DNA of 64,000 nucleotides from Hyphomonas pacifica (lineage in GTDB: Bacteria > Pseudomonadota > Alphaproteobacteria > Caulobacterales > Hyphomonadaceae): NCBI RefSeq assembly GCF_000682675.1, contig NZ_AWFA01000001.1, forward strand, positions 165,698 through 229,697. The letters run 5' to 3'. Below are positions 12,801-20,698 of this stretch, one piece after another. A model generated the notes under the pieces. The model had not been told where the DNA came from. It did not search any database and worked only from the letters and a program-made list of their open reading frames with translations. Every line of letters begins with the position of its first letter. Within the stretch, counting starts at the first letter, position 1. Both the position numbers and the translations under genes were made by a program.

Positions 12801-13661
12801 TCAACCAGCTGGTTTCTGGAATACCAGCGTCGACCAGCCGTCTTCGCGAATACGTTTCTGGAAATCGAGCCCCCGCGCCGCAAAGGCATTCCGCACTGGC
12901 GGAGCCTGATGGTGCAACAGGCCTGACAGAATAATCGTGCCCCCCGGGGCCGTAAGCGCTGCAATATCCGGGGCCAGACCGATCAGGGGCCGCATCAGAA
13001 TGTTCGCAAACACCGTGTCATAGGGAGCCGACCGCCGGATACGCGGCGTGTTCGCCCCTGTGACATGCATTGCAGTGAAGCCGGTCACATTATTCTTTTG
13101 CGCGTTCTCATTCGCCACCAGCACACTGTCGAGATCAATATCCGTGCCGATTGCTGAGGTCGCGCCTGCCTTCATGGCCGCGATAGCCAGCACACCTGAC
13201 CCCGTCCCCAGATCCAGCACCTTGCCGATCGGCCGGTTGCGGCGCACTTCATCCAGCGCGATGAGGCAGCCAAGCGTCGTGCCATGATGGCCTGTCCCGA
13301 ACGCCGGGCCTGCCTCGATCAGAACGGAGATACGGCCAGGAGACTGGCGCGTCAGGGCATGACTGCCCGCGACTATGAATGGCCCTGCCTCAACCGGCGG
13401 CAGTCCTTCGAGCGACAGGGTTACCCAGTCACGGTCAATGACTTCCTCAATGCGAGCCGTCAGCTCGGGCGCGACATCCTCAATGATCGAGACGCAGGCC
13501 TCGGCCTCTTCATGGGTTTCGGCGAAAGCATCGAGACGCCAGACGCTTCGGCCATCTTCCTTGGCATCCACGGCACCCGCAGGGGATGGATCCGCCCAGG
13601 CGAGCGCATCCCACGCAGTTTCTACTGGCGCCCGTGCGCCCCTTGCACTTATCTGATACAT
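12801..13661 (-). CDS. prmA: Ribosomal protein L11 methyltransferase
   Basis: SAM-dependent methyltransferase that modifies ribosomal protein L11. The Rossmann SAM site VLDLGTGSGVLAIAAMKAGA (about 148-167) and the preceding AFGTGHHGTTLGCL motif are diagnostic for PrmA. Start taken at ATG 13661 (MYQISARG), giving about 286 residues; the reading frame is open further upstream but would run through the divergent cyclophilin promoter. Divergent from the PPIase gene with about 50 bp between starts. Confidence 0.9.
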   Translation of the reverse strand: MYQISARGARAPVETAWDALAWADPSPAGAVDAKEDGRSVWRLDAFAETHEEAEACVSIIEDVAPELTARIEEVIDRDWVTLSLEGLPPVEAGPFIVAGSHALTRQSPGRISVLIEAGPAFGTGHHGTTLGCLIALDEVRRNRPIGKVLDLGTGSGVLAIAAMKAGATSAIGTDIDLDSVLVANENAQKNNVTGFTAMHVTGANTPRIRRSAPYDTVFANILMRPLIGLAPDIAALTAPGGTIILSGLLHHQAPPVRNAFAARGLDFQKRIREDGWSTLVFQKPAG

Positions 13662-13710
13662 GCCGCGGCGATTAGCAGGACTGCGCAGACTTGGGAAGAA
13701 GGAGAAAATC

Positions 13711-14637
13711 ATGCGCACTGCTTTGATAGTTACCGCCGCATGTCTGTTCGCCTTGTCGGCCTGTCAGACTCCAGCTGCGATCCCTGCCCCGCCCCCTGCT
13801 GCAATATCAGACGCATCCTGGCGGCCGGTGGCGCCGGAAAATCTTGTCATCCTGAAAACCCGGACCGGCGAAGCCATCATCGAACTGGCCGAAGAGGCCG
13901 CGCCGGAACATGTCCGGCAATTTCGCGAAGCCATCCGGGCTAATCTCTATAATGGCGAGTATTTCTACCGCGTGATTGATGGCCATGTGGCACAAGCGGG
14001 CCTGGAGTTTGAACATCACCTGGAAGACTGGCCGCTTCTGCCACTGGAAGCCGAGCGCACGGTCAGCACCGACGGGTTTGACACTTTTGGCAATGCAGAC
14101 CTGTTTGCCGATCCAGTCGGGCACCGCGAAGGCTTCGCCGCTGGGCGTGAGGGCGACCAGGAATGGCTGCTCAATTGTCCCGGTGCCCTAGGCATGGCGC
14201 GGGATGATGATCCCGGCACGGGCTCAACCGAGTTTTTCATACCGCTTGCGCCCCGACGCTATCTGGACCGCAATTACACGGTCTTTGGCCGGGTCATCGC
14301 TGGCATGGAACATATCAACCGCCTGAAACGCGTTGACCCTGTGGACGACGAGGATGTGCCCGGCTTTGCTGATCCCGCAACGGCGGCGCAGAAAATGGCG
14401 GAACGGGCCAAGCGTCTCAAAGGCAATGAAATCATCTCTGTCGGCCTTGCCGCCGACATGCCGGAAGCCCTTCGCCCGCATTGGGAAGTGATGACCACAC
14501 AAGGCCCGGAATGGAAGGCGCGGAAAGCCGAAAAGCGCAATTACGGAATCTATGACGCCTTTGTCGTGAAACCGCCAAAAGTCGTCGATATCTGTACGCT
14601 TCCCGTACCCGCCCGGCCCATTGCGCAAGGAGACTGA
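13711..14637 (+). CDS. Lipoprotein cyclophilin-type peptidyl-prolyl isomerase
   Basis: Predicted envelope prolyl isomerase. The signal peptide ends in a lipobox (FALSACQ, Cys about residue 17), then a short proline-rich spacer, then a cyclophilin fold with EAAPEHVRQFREAIRANLY, YFYRVIDGHVAQAG and a C-terminal TVFGRVIAGMEHINRLK. About 308 residues, longer than minimal cyclophilins, with a 60-residue C-terminal extension. AAGGAG lies upstream of ATG 13711, which also places the lipobox correctly. Followed after 6 bp by pgeF, so the two are probably one operon. Confidence 0.88.
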   Translation: MRTALIVTAACLFALSACQTPAAIPAPPPAAISDASWRPVAPENLVILKTRTGEAIIELAEEAAPEHVRQFREAIRANLYNGEYFYRVIDGHVAQAGLEFEHHLEDWPLLPLEAERTVSTDGFDTFGNADLFADPVGHREGFAAGREGDQEWLLNCPGALGMARDDDPGTGSTEFFIPLAPRRYLDRNYTVFGRVIAGMEHINRLKRVDPVDDEDVPGFADPATAAQKMAERAKRLKGNEIISVGLAADMPEALRPHWEVMTTQGPEWKARKAEKRNYGIYDAFVVKPPKVVDICTLPVPARPIAQGD

Positions 14638-14643
14638 CCCGGC

Positions 14644-15414
14644 ATGGCTACCTCACTGCCTCATGGGGAAGCCCCTAATCTCTCTCCCCTACCCGGCATC
14701 CGCCATGGCTTTTTCGGTCGACAGGGCGGTGTGTCCACAGGTCTCTATAGCAGTTTGAATGTCGGCACCGGCTCAAACGATGCGCCGGGAGATGTCTCCG
14801 CAAATCGTGAGCGCGTCCGGGCCGCCATGCAGGCAGACGCGCTGCTCTCCTGCTACCAGACCCATTCTGCCGATGTGGTGCATGTGACTGAGGCATGGGA
14901 TGCCCGGCCGGAAGCCGATGCCATGGTAACGACAGAACAAGGCATCGGCCTGTGCATCCTGACGGCCGATTGTACCCCGGTTCTGTTCGCAGATGCCCAA
15001 GCCAGGATCATCGGCGCAGCGCATGCAGGCTGGAAAGGCGCAATTGGCGGCGTTCTGGACGCGACGGTCGCAGCCATGACGCTGCTTGGCGCAGAGGCTG
15101 GCCGCATCACAGCCGCCATCGGCCCCACCATCCAGCAGGCAAGCTATGAAGTTGGCCCCGAATTCCGGGAGACTTTCCTCGCCCAGTCGCCGGGCAGCGC
15201 AGCCCTGTTCACACAAGGGCATGGCGACCGCTATCATTTTGACTTGCCCGGCTTTTGTCACCAGCGCCTGAAAAAGCTCGGCCTGAAGGATATTCACAAT
15301 ACCGGCCTCGACACCTGCGCGCTGGAAGACCGCTACTTCTCAAACCGGCGCCGCAACCATCACGGTGAGCCGGATTACGGCCGGAATGGCTCCGTCATCA
15401 TGCTCGAAGTGTAA
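14644..15414 (+). CDS. pgeF: Peptidoglycan editing factor PgeF / YfiH-type laccase-fold protein
   Basis: Laccase-fold (Cu-oxidase_4) enzyme. E. coli YfiH removes misincorporated residues from peptidoglycan precursors, and other family members are reported as purine nucleoside phosphorylases. Conserved metal-site segments are present: RHGFFGRQGGVSTG, YQTHSADV, LTADCTPVLFAD and AAHAGWKG, ending with the dinuclear-site cysteine in LDTCALEDRYFS. 256 residues, normal. Lies 6 bp behind the cyclophilin gene. Confidence 0.9.
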   Translation: MATSLPHGEAPNLSPLPGIRHGFFGRQGGVSTGLYSSLNVGTGSNDAPGDVSANRERVRAAMQADALLSCYQTHSADVVHVTEAWDARPEADAMVTTEQGIGLCILTADCTPVLFADAQARIIGAAHAGWKGAIGGVLDATVAAMTLLGAEAGRITAAIGPTIQQASYEVGPEFRETFLAQSPGSAALFTQGHGDRYHFDLPGFCHQRLKKLGLKDIHNTGLDTCALEDRYFSNRRRNHHGEPDYGRNGSVIMLEV

Positions 15415-15504
15415 TTTTCTGAAAAACACGACAGAGTCCGGTTGCGACTCGCGCCCAGCTGTTACAAAAGCGACACCAATCCGGGCAGCACGGGCACTCC
15501 AAAT

Positions 15505-16440
15505 ATGAAACTGCTTTCTTGCAATGCAAATCGGCCATTGGCGGAAGCCATTGCCGACTATCTGGACACGCGCCTGACGCGCTCAGAGGTCAAGACATTC
15601 TCCGATCAGGAAATCTTCGTCCGTATCGACGAAAACGTCCGCGGCGAAGATGTCTTCGTGATCCAGTCCACTTCCTATCCCGCCAATGACAATCTGATGC
15701 AGCTTCTGATCTGCATGGATGCATTGAAACGGGCCTCCGCACGCCGCATCACGGCCGTCATTCCCTATTTCGGATATGCACGGCAGGACCGCAAAACCGA
15801 TGGCCGCACACCGATCTCCGCAAAACTGGTGGCGAACCTGATCCACTCTGCCGGCGCCGACCGCGTTCTGACTGTGGATCTGCACGCAGGCCAGATCCAG
15901 GGCTTCTTCGACATTCCGACCGACAATCTGTTCGGCAGCCCCGTCATGGTGGATGACATCAAGGAACGTTATGGCAAAGCTGATCTGATCGTCGTCTCTC
16001 CGGATGTTGGCGGTGTGGTGCGGGCCCGCTCCCTCGCCAAGCGCCTGGAAGCAGACCTCGCCATTGTCGACAAGCGCCGTCCCGAAGCTGGCAAGTCCGA
16101 AGTGATGAACATCATCGGCGACGTTAACGGCAAACGCTGCATCATGCTGGATGACATGTGTGACTCCGGCGGCACGCTGGCCAATGCCGCAGCGGCCCTG
16201 AAAGAGCATGGTGCAAAATCCGTTTCCGCTTATGTGACCCATGGTGTGCTTTCCAACAATGCCGTTCAGCGCATCGAAAAATCGGTCCTCGACGAATTGG
16301 TGATGACGGATTCGATCCAACCGTCTCAGGATGCGATCAAGTCCAAATCCATCCGCATCCTGCCGATCTCCCCTCTTCTAGGCGAAGCGATCCGCCGCAT
16401 CGCCAATGAGGAAAGCGTCTCGAAACTATTCGAGCGCTGA
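15505..16440 (+). CDS. prs: Ribose-phosphate pyrophosphokinase
   Basis: Makes PRPP from ribose-5-phosphate and ATP for nucleotide, His and Trp synthesis. Pyrophosphate loop [12 protein letters not shown] and the PRPP-binding motif [18 protein letters not shown] are both intact, with the N-terminal flexible loop [13 protein letters not shown] start at ATG 15505 ([12 protein letters not shown]), 311 residues, because homologues begin there. A terminator follows 23 bp after the stop. Confidence 0.96.
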   Translation: MKLLSCNANRPLAEAIADYLDTRLTRSEVKTFSDQEIFVRIDENVRGEDVFVIQSTSYPANDNLMQLLICMDALKRASARRITAVIPYFGYARQDRKTDGRTPISAKLVANLIHSAGADRVLTVDLHAGQIQGFFDIPTDNLFGSPVMVDDIKERYGKADLIVVSPDVGGVVRARSLAKRLEADLAIVDKRRPEAGKSEVMNIIGDVNGKRCIMLDDMCDSGGTLANAAAALKEHGAKSVSAYVTHGVLSNNAVQRIEKSVLDELVMTDSIQPSQDAIKSKSIRILPISPLLGEAIRRIANEESVSKLFER

Positions 16441-16462
16441 GAGCAGCAAGACCACAAAAAGA

Positions 16463-16490
16463 AAACCCGTAGCCAGGCTGCGGGTTTTTT
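16463..16490 (+). terminator. Rho-independent terminator after prs
   Basis: Arms AAACCCG (16463-16469) and CGGGTTT (16481-16487) with an inner short pairing region, followed by a T run to 16490. Ends the prs transcript before the convergent M56/M23 gene. Confidence 0.85.
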
Positions 16491-16527
16491 GTTGGAGGAA
16501 GGCCGAAGTCTCATTCCATGCGATGTC

Positions 16528-17955
16528 TTAGCGGGCAGGCACCTTCTTCTCAAGACCCGCAGGCACTGACAGCTCGCTCGCCAGAACTAATCCGGTCTCC
16601 GCCTGCGGATCAACTGCAATGCCCGCGCGCCAGACTTCAAAGTGCAGGTGCGGCCCAGTTGCCCGGCCAGACTGACCGAGCGTTCCGATCACATCTCCCG
16701 CTTTGACAATATCACCTGCCTTGACCGCCATGCTCTGCAGCTGGCCGAAGCGCATACTCGTCTCCTCGCTTGCTTGCAGTAGAACCAGATTGCCATAGGC
16801 GCCTTTCTCCGCTGCCAAGGTGATGACACCATTTGCCGGTGCATAGACCGGCACGCCTTCAGCCTCTGCTAGGTCGACACCATCATGTTGCTTCATCTTA
16901 CCGGTGATAGGATGCTTTCGATTGCCGAAGGTGCTGGTGAGGCGAGCCTTGTCCAGCACGGCATGGCTATAGGTAATCTCAGCCCCCGGCGCCGCGGCGG
17001 CGCCCTTGATCAGTACACCTTGTGCAATGGCAAGCGGGGCGGCACAGGCCAACGCTGCGGCCACGACTAGCCCCAGACGGCGCGGGCGTGGTTTCTCGGT
17101 AAGGAGTTCGGTGAGACGCATCTTCAGGTTTCCTTTCTTCTGCAAGATGAATGCTGCAACAGGCAGCACCGCCTCATCGCGCGAAGCACGCGCAGCAGAT
17201 GTCAGGGCTTTTGCATAGGCGATCCGGTCTCCTGTCAGCTCGACCGTTTTCTGATCAACGACCGCCTCTCGCCAAAAGTCGAGCTGCCCTCGTATCAACC
17301 AGGCAAAGGGAGAAAACCAGAAAAGGTCAGCAATAAGCCGTTCAACCGGACGGGTCAGTAGGTCTCCTTGCTTCAGATGGACCAGTTCATGAACGATCAC
17401 CTGCTGGGCCCCTTCCCTGCGAATCAGGGCTGCCGGGACATACACTCTGCGCTTCATAATTCCCGCCAGGAATGGCGCACCGCGCGGGATGACATGCACA
17501 TCAGGCACCTGGGAGAGGCCCAGGGCTTCGGCCCAATGCCCTATGGGACGGCTCGCCGGCCGGGCCCACGACTTCAGGCGCTGCAGCCGGACCTGACTGA
17601 TGCCCCAGAGTAGAGCCCGGAAGCCCCATCCAAGCGCCAGCATGATGATCGTCAGCATACCGATATCAGGCATTCGCGACGCGGGTCCTTGCGCCACGAC
17701 CTCATCCTTCGTCTCCGGCATGATAGCGAGCGGCTCAAGCATGGGCAGGTCTGCCAGAGGTGCGTCAGCAAGAACAGGCAAAGCCGGCACGCAGACTGAC
17801 GCCGCAAAAGGCGCGATGAACAGAAAGGCCGCGCCGCGCCATGTCGCCTGCGCCATTACCGGGGATGGCCGCATACGGCAGATGAGACTGGCACCCGCCC
17901 AAACGATAGCACTCCAAATCAGAGCGAGAAGAACAAGAGCGAGCGGACTCATCAT
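16528..17955 (-). CDS. BlaR1-like M56 / M23 double metallopeptidase
   Basis: Membrane protein with a BlaR1/MecR1-type M56 zinc protease module and, where BlaR1 has its penicillin-binding sensor, a LytM/M23 peptidoglycan endopeptidase domain. TM helices at about 5-25, 40-60, 98-118 and 293-312. M56: HELVH at 189-193 with the third ligand Glu230. M23: His357 and Asp361 in QHDGVDLA, then GPHLHFEV (His436, His438), so both active sites look complete. 475 residues. Its ATG overlaps the blaI stop (ATGA). Inference: the protein may sense or process peptidoglycan outside the membrane and inactivate the partner repressor inside. It is not a beta-lactam receptor by sequence, as no SxxK transpeptidase-like domain is present. 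Confidence 0.88.
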   Translation of the reverse strand: MMSPLALVLLALIWSAIVWAGASLICRMRPSPVMAQATWRGAAFLFIAPFAASVCVPALPVLADAPLADLPMLEPLAIMPETKDEVVAQGPASRMPDIGMLTIIMLALGWGFRALLWGISQVRLQRLKSWARPASRPIGHWAEALGLSQVPDVHVIPRGAPFLAGIMKRRVYVPAALIRREGAQQVIVHELVHLKQGDLLTRPVERLIADLFWFSPFAWLIRGQLDFWREAVVDQKTVELTGDRIAYAKALTSAARASRDEAVLPVAAFILQKKGNLKMRLTELLTEKPRPRRLGLVVAAALACAAPLAIAQGVLIKGAAAAPGAEITYSHAVLDKARLTSTFGNRKHPITGKMKQHDGVDLAEAEGVPVYAPANGVITLAAEKGAYGNLVLLQASEETSMRFGQLQSMAVKAGDIVKAGDVIGTLGQSGRATGPHLHFEVWRAGIAVDPQAETGLVLASELSVPAGLEKKVPAR

Positions 17956-18344
17956 TCACCGCCCTTCTTGTCCGACGCCTCATCCTCTGCCGCGTTTATA
18001 ATGGCGTCCAACTCGTCCAGCTCAGCATCTGATAGATGGGGGCTCTCGGCAAAGAGGGCTGCCGGAATGGGGCCATCCATATCCAGCACCTGCCGGGCCA
18101 GATGCCTCACGAGACCGCCCAGCGTAGCCGTGCGGTCCAGCTTGGCCGTAAAAACCGCCATGCCGTGAACATCCTGGCGCGTCACCCAGCCCTTGTCTTC
18201 CATCCGGGCGATCACGGTGCGCGTCGTCGAGGGCTTCCAGCCCTGCTGAGTCCCGATGGCGTCGTGCACCTCCCGCGCACTTTGCGCGCCGCTGGACCAG
18301 AGATGTTTCAGAACGGCAAGTTCGGAGGGATTGGGTTGTGACAT
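17952..18344 (-). CDS. blaI: BlaI/MecI-family transcriptional repressor
   Basis: Winged-helix repressor of the BlaI/MecI/CopY family, which dimerises on TACA-TGTA type operators and is removed by cleavage triggered by the cognate M56 protein. The DNA-binding domain spans about residues 5-75 (ELAVLKHLWSSGAQSAREVH, PSTTRTVIARMEDKGWV); the remainder is the acidic dimerisation region. 130 residues. GAGG lies 5 nt before the ATG. It overlaps the M56/M23 gene by 4 bp, the classical repressor-sensor pairing, and a perfect operator-like palindrome lies 29 bp upstream. Confidence 0.9.
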   Translation of the reverse strand: MSQPNPSELAVLKHLWSSGAQSAREVHDAIGTQQGWKPSTTRTVIARMEDKGWVTRQDVHGMAVFTAKLDRTATLGGLVRHLARQVLDMDGPIPAALFAESPHLSDAELDELDAIINAAEDEASDKKGGE

Positions 18345-18372
18345 GGCGACCTCACTATCATCGTCGCCATTA

Positions 18373-18388
18373 CGCTACATATGTAGCG
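18373..18388 (-). promoter_or_regulatory. Operator palindrome for the BlaI-like repressor
   Basis: CGCTACATATGTAGCG is a perfect 16-bp inverted repeat containing CTACATATGTAG, matching the core of known bla/mec operators (TACA-N2-TGTA). Its position just upstream of blaI suggests autoregulation. Confidence 0.8.
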
Positions 18389-18462
18389 CAAGTGTGTCAA
18401 GTGAAGTCATCCAGAATTTCTTCCGGCCTATTTGTTTCCGATAAAGTCAGGAGTGGCAGGGC

Positions 18463-18741
18463 CTATTCGACCGTCCAGCCTCTCGGGGTGCGGCGGGCCT
18501 CAAGCGTCATCGGATCAGACTCGCCCGATGGCGTAATCGGAGATGCCCTGCGGTGATTGGCAAAGCGCATGACCAAAGCAGCGAATGCCAGAAGAACGCC
18601 CGCAATCGCTGTCATGACAGCCAGCAAGCCAGCAAACAGAACAAGTAGCATTCCAATACCCAATTGCGCGAATACACCAATAACGCCTGAAAGGGCGTCT
18701 GACAGGTTCATACGAGGCGATTGGGAAGCTGTGCGGGTCAT
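18463..18741 (-). CDS. Small membrane protein, unknown
   Basis: 92 residues with two adjacent hydrophobic stretches (about 15-38 and 39-60, LGIGMLLVLFAGLLAVM then AIAGVLLAFAALVM), followed by a basic hydrophilic tail. No family recognised. It sits between the TerB-DnaJ gene and blaI on the same strand, about 120 bp before blaI, so it is probably outside the blaI operator's control. Confidence 0.6.
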   Translation of the reverse strand: MTRTASQSPRMNLSDALSGVIGVFAQLGIGMLLVLFAGLLAVMTAIAGVLLAFAALVMRFANHRRASPITPSGESDPMTLEARRTPRGWTVE

Positions 18742-18843
18742 TTATTCCTCTTGTTCCATCAAAAGATGGCGTCATCAGGGCCTTACGTCAATGAGAAGTC
18801 ACCTCAAATACTTGTAAGATAGCCCATCCGCCCTCTCAGAGGG

Positions 18844-19551
18844 CTAATCCGGTCGCACCAAAAGACCGCGTTCGGTGCGAATCTGAGCATAGGCGGCCGT
18901 GATAGCTGCCGCCTTGGCATGGGCCGCATTCTCAAACTCTCGCGGTGCCCCCATCTGCACAACGCGGTCCGGATGGTTATCCGCCATCAAACGGCGGTAG
19001 GCGGCCCGGATGTCGTCAAATGCTGCATCATGCTGTACACCCAAGATGAAATAAGGATCTTCCTTTTCAGGCCCCAAATGGCTGGCACGGATCCGCCGGA
19101 AGGTGGCCTCGTCAAAGCCAAAGGCCTGCGAAACGGTTTCCAGATACTCCATTTCATCCGCGGTCACGACGCCATCTGCCCCGGCAATCTGGAAGAGGCC
19201 ATCCAGCACACCTTCCAGCAAGCAAGGGCGATCATGATACTTGCGACCGATCTTGCGGGCATAGCCCTGATACCCGCGCACAGTCTGGCGTGCGATGTTG
19301 AACACGCGGCGTACACTGTCAGCATCTTCCGGCGCGGCACGGAAGACGCGCGAAAAGACCATGATTTCCTTGTCGGAAACATTGCCATCGGCAGCGGCCA
19401 TCTTTGCCCCTAGCCCCACAACGGCTGCAGTAAAGCCTACATCATTCGGGTCCGGCGCACACGCAAACTCCCCACTGGCGACTTCGCCAGAGGTGGCATC
19501 AGGGTCGAACAAGCGCCGTCCGCCCTCAAGAAGTCTAGCCCAGAGAGACAT
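18844..19551 (-). CDS. DjlA-like co-chaperone (TerB + DnaJ domains)
   Basis: A TerB-like helical domain (about 40-150, GLGAKMAAADGNVSDKEI) is followed by a C-terminal J domain (about 165-232, DPYFILGV ... MADNHPDR) with the HPD tripeptide needed to stimulate DnaK ATPase. Order and length (235 residues) match the DjlA type, but no N-terminal transmembrane segment is visible, so it is probably cytoplasmic. Alone in its transcription unit. Confidence 0.85.
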   Translation of the reverse strand: MSLWARLLEGGRRLFDPDATSGEVASGEFACAPDPNDVGFTAAVVGLGAKMAAADGNVSDKEIMVFSRVFRAAPEDADSVRRVFNIARQTVRGYQGYARKIGRKYHDRPCLLEGVLDGLFQIAGADGVVTADEMEYLETVSQAFGFDEATFRRIRASHLGPEKEDPYFILGVQHDAAFDDIRAAYRRLMADNHPDRVVQMGAPREFENAAHAKAAAITAAYAQIRTERGLLVRPD

Positions 19552-19698
19552 GTCTATTCCCCATATACCCGATTTTCAGGAATATGGGAGCGCGTCACGC
19601 TGACAGTTTCGTGAAGATATACTCACACTCGGATGCATGAAATTCACTTGAAATTCAAAGCTTCGAGCTTTTTCTCGTGAGAAACAGGGAAAATCGGG

Positions 19699-20583
19699 CT
19701 AGTCTCTGGACTGTCTTTCAACAGCTGAGCGCAGCTCAAAAAGCTCCGCGCGCATTTCCTGAATCGCCCGCAGGATGCTCGACCGTGCAAGTTCAGCTGT
19801 CTCCAGTTCCTCCTCCAGATCATCCTCTATCTCCTCAAGCCCTTCCTCCAGAATGGCCTGTTGTTCTGCTGCCAGCGAATCCACGACCAGCGCAATGAAC
19901 AGGTTGAGAATGGCAAAGCTGGCGATGAAGATGAAGACTAGGAAGAAGACCCAGGCATAGGGGTGGCCGTCATCGATGACTTTCTGCACAACCTCAAACC
20001 GCCACCCATCCATCGTCATGACCTGAAACAACGAATAAGCCGAACTCGGCAGATCACCGAACAGAAGCGCCACCTCCTCATTGTCCGTATTGCCATACAT
20101 ATTGGTGGCCATGACCGCCGCCACATAGGTAACCAGAGCAAGCACTGCAAAGATGGCGCCCATGCCTGGCAGAGCCTTCATCAAAGCCTCCGTGATGCGG
20201 CGCATCATCGGCACGACGTGCAGCAAGCGTAGCACCCGGAGCACGCGAAGGGCCCGCAAGACGCTGAATGCCGAACCTCCTGGCACCAGAGACACTCCAA
20301 CCACGACAAAATCAAACCAGTTCCAAGCCGACCGGAAGAACTGGAACCGGTAAACGATCAGCTTCAGCAGGATCTCGGCAGCAAAAACATAGGTGATGCC
20401 CTGGTCGACAAACTCCAGGACCGAAACAAGGTCTGGCGGCAGTGTGGCATGATACGTCAGAACTCCCAGAATGACCGCATTCAGGATGATCAGCGAAATG
20501 ATTGTACGCAGGAACCAGGGCTGCTCAATCGCGCCTTCGAGCGCAGAATTGTTAGTTTCCATATCGAGTGTCGCGCGTCCCAT
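19699..20583 (-). CDS. Voltage-gated cation channel (NaChBac-like, single domain)
   Basis: Six-helix, one-domain channel of the bacterial NaV/CaV family, expected to work as a homotetramer in the inner membrane. The S4 sensor carries regularly spaced arginines (LRALRVLRVLRLLHVV). The pore loop reads FQVMTMDGW, so the selectivity filter is T-M-D-G-W instead of the usual T-L-E-S-W. After S6 (about 220-250) comes an acidic coiled-coil (EEGLEEIEDDLEEELETAEL), the usual tetramerisation bundle. Start uncertain: ATG 20583 is used; ATG 20562 or TTG 20613 are possible. About 294 residues. Sodium or calcium selectivity cannot be settled from sequence; Asp plus Gly in the filter leans toward calcium permeability. 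Confidence 0.85.
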   Translation of the reverse strand: MGRATLDMETNNSALEGAIEQPWFLRTIISLIILNAVILGVLTYHATLPPDLVSVLEFVDQGITYVFAAEILLKLIVYRFQFFRSAWNWFDFVVVGVSLVPGGSAFSVLRALRVLRVLRLLHVVPMMRRITEALMKALPGMGAIFAVLALVTYVAAVMATNMYGNTDNEEVALLFGDLPSSAYSLFQVMTMDGWRFEVVQKVIDDGHPYAWVFFLVFIFIASFAILNLFIALVVDSLAAEQQAILEEGLEEIEDDLEEELETAELARSSILRAIQEMRAELFELRSAVERQSRD

Positions 20584-20698
20584 TGGTCGTCCCGTCCCGT
20601 CTCCCAAAGTCAAAGCCTTGCGGTTTTGCCCGGTTCGATTGGTTCTGCCAAGTCAGAGAGGGAAAGATGAATAGCGCAAGGCCGACCCAAGGTGATTT

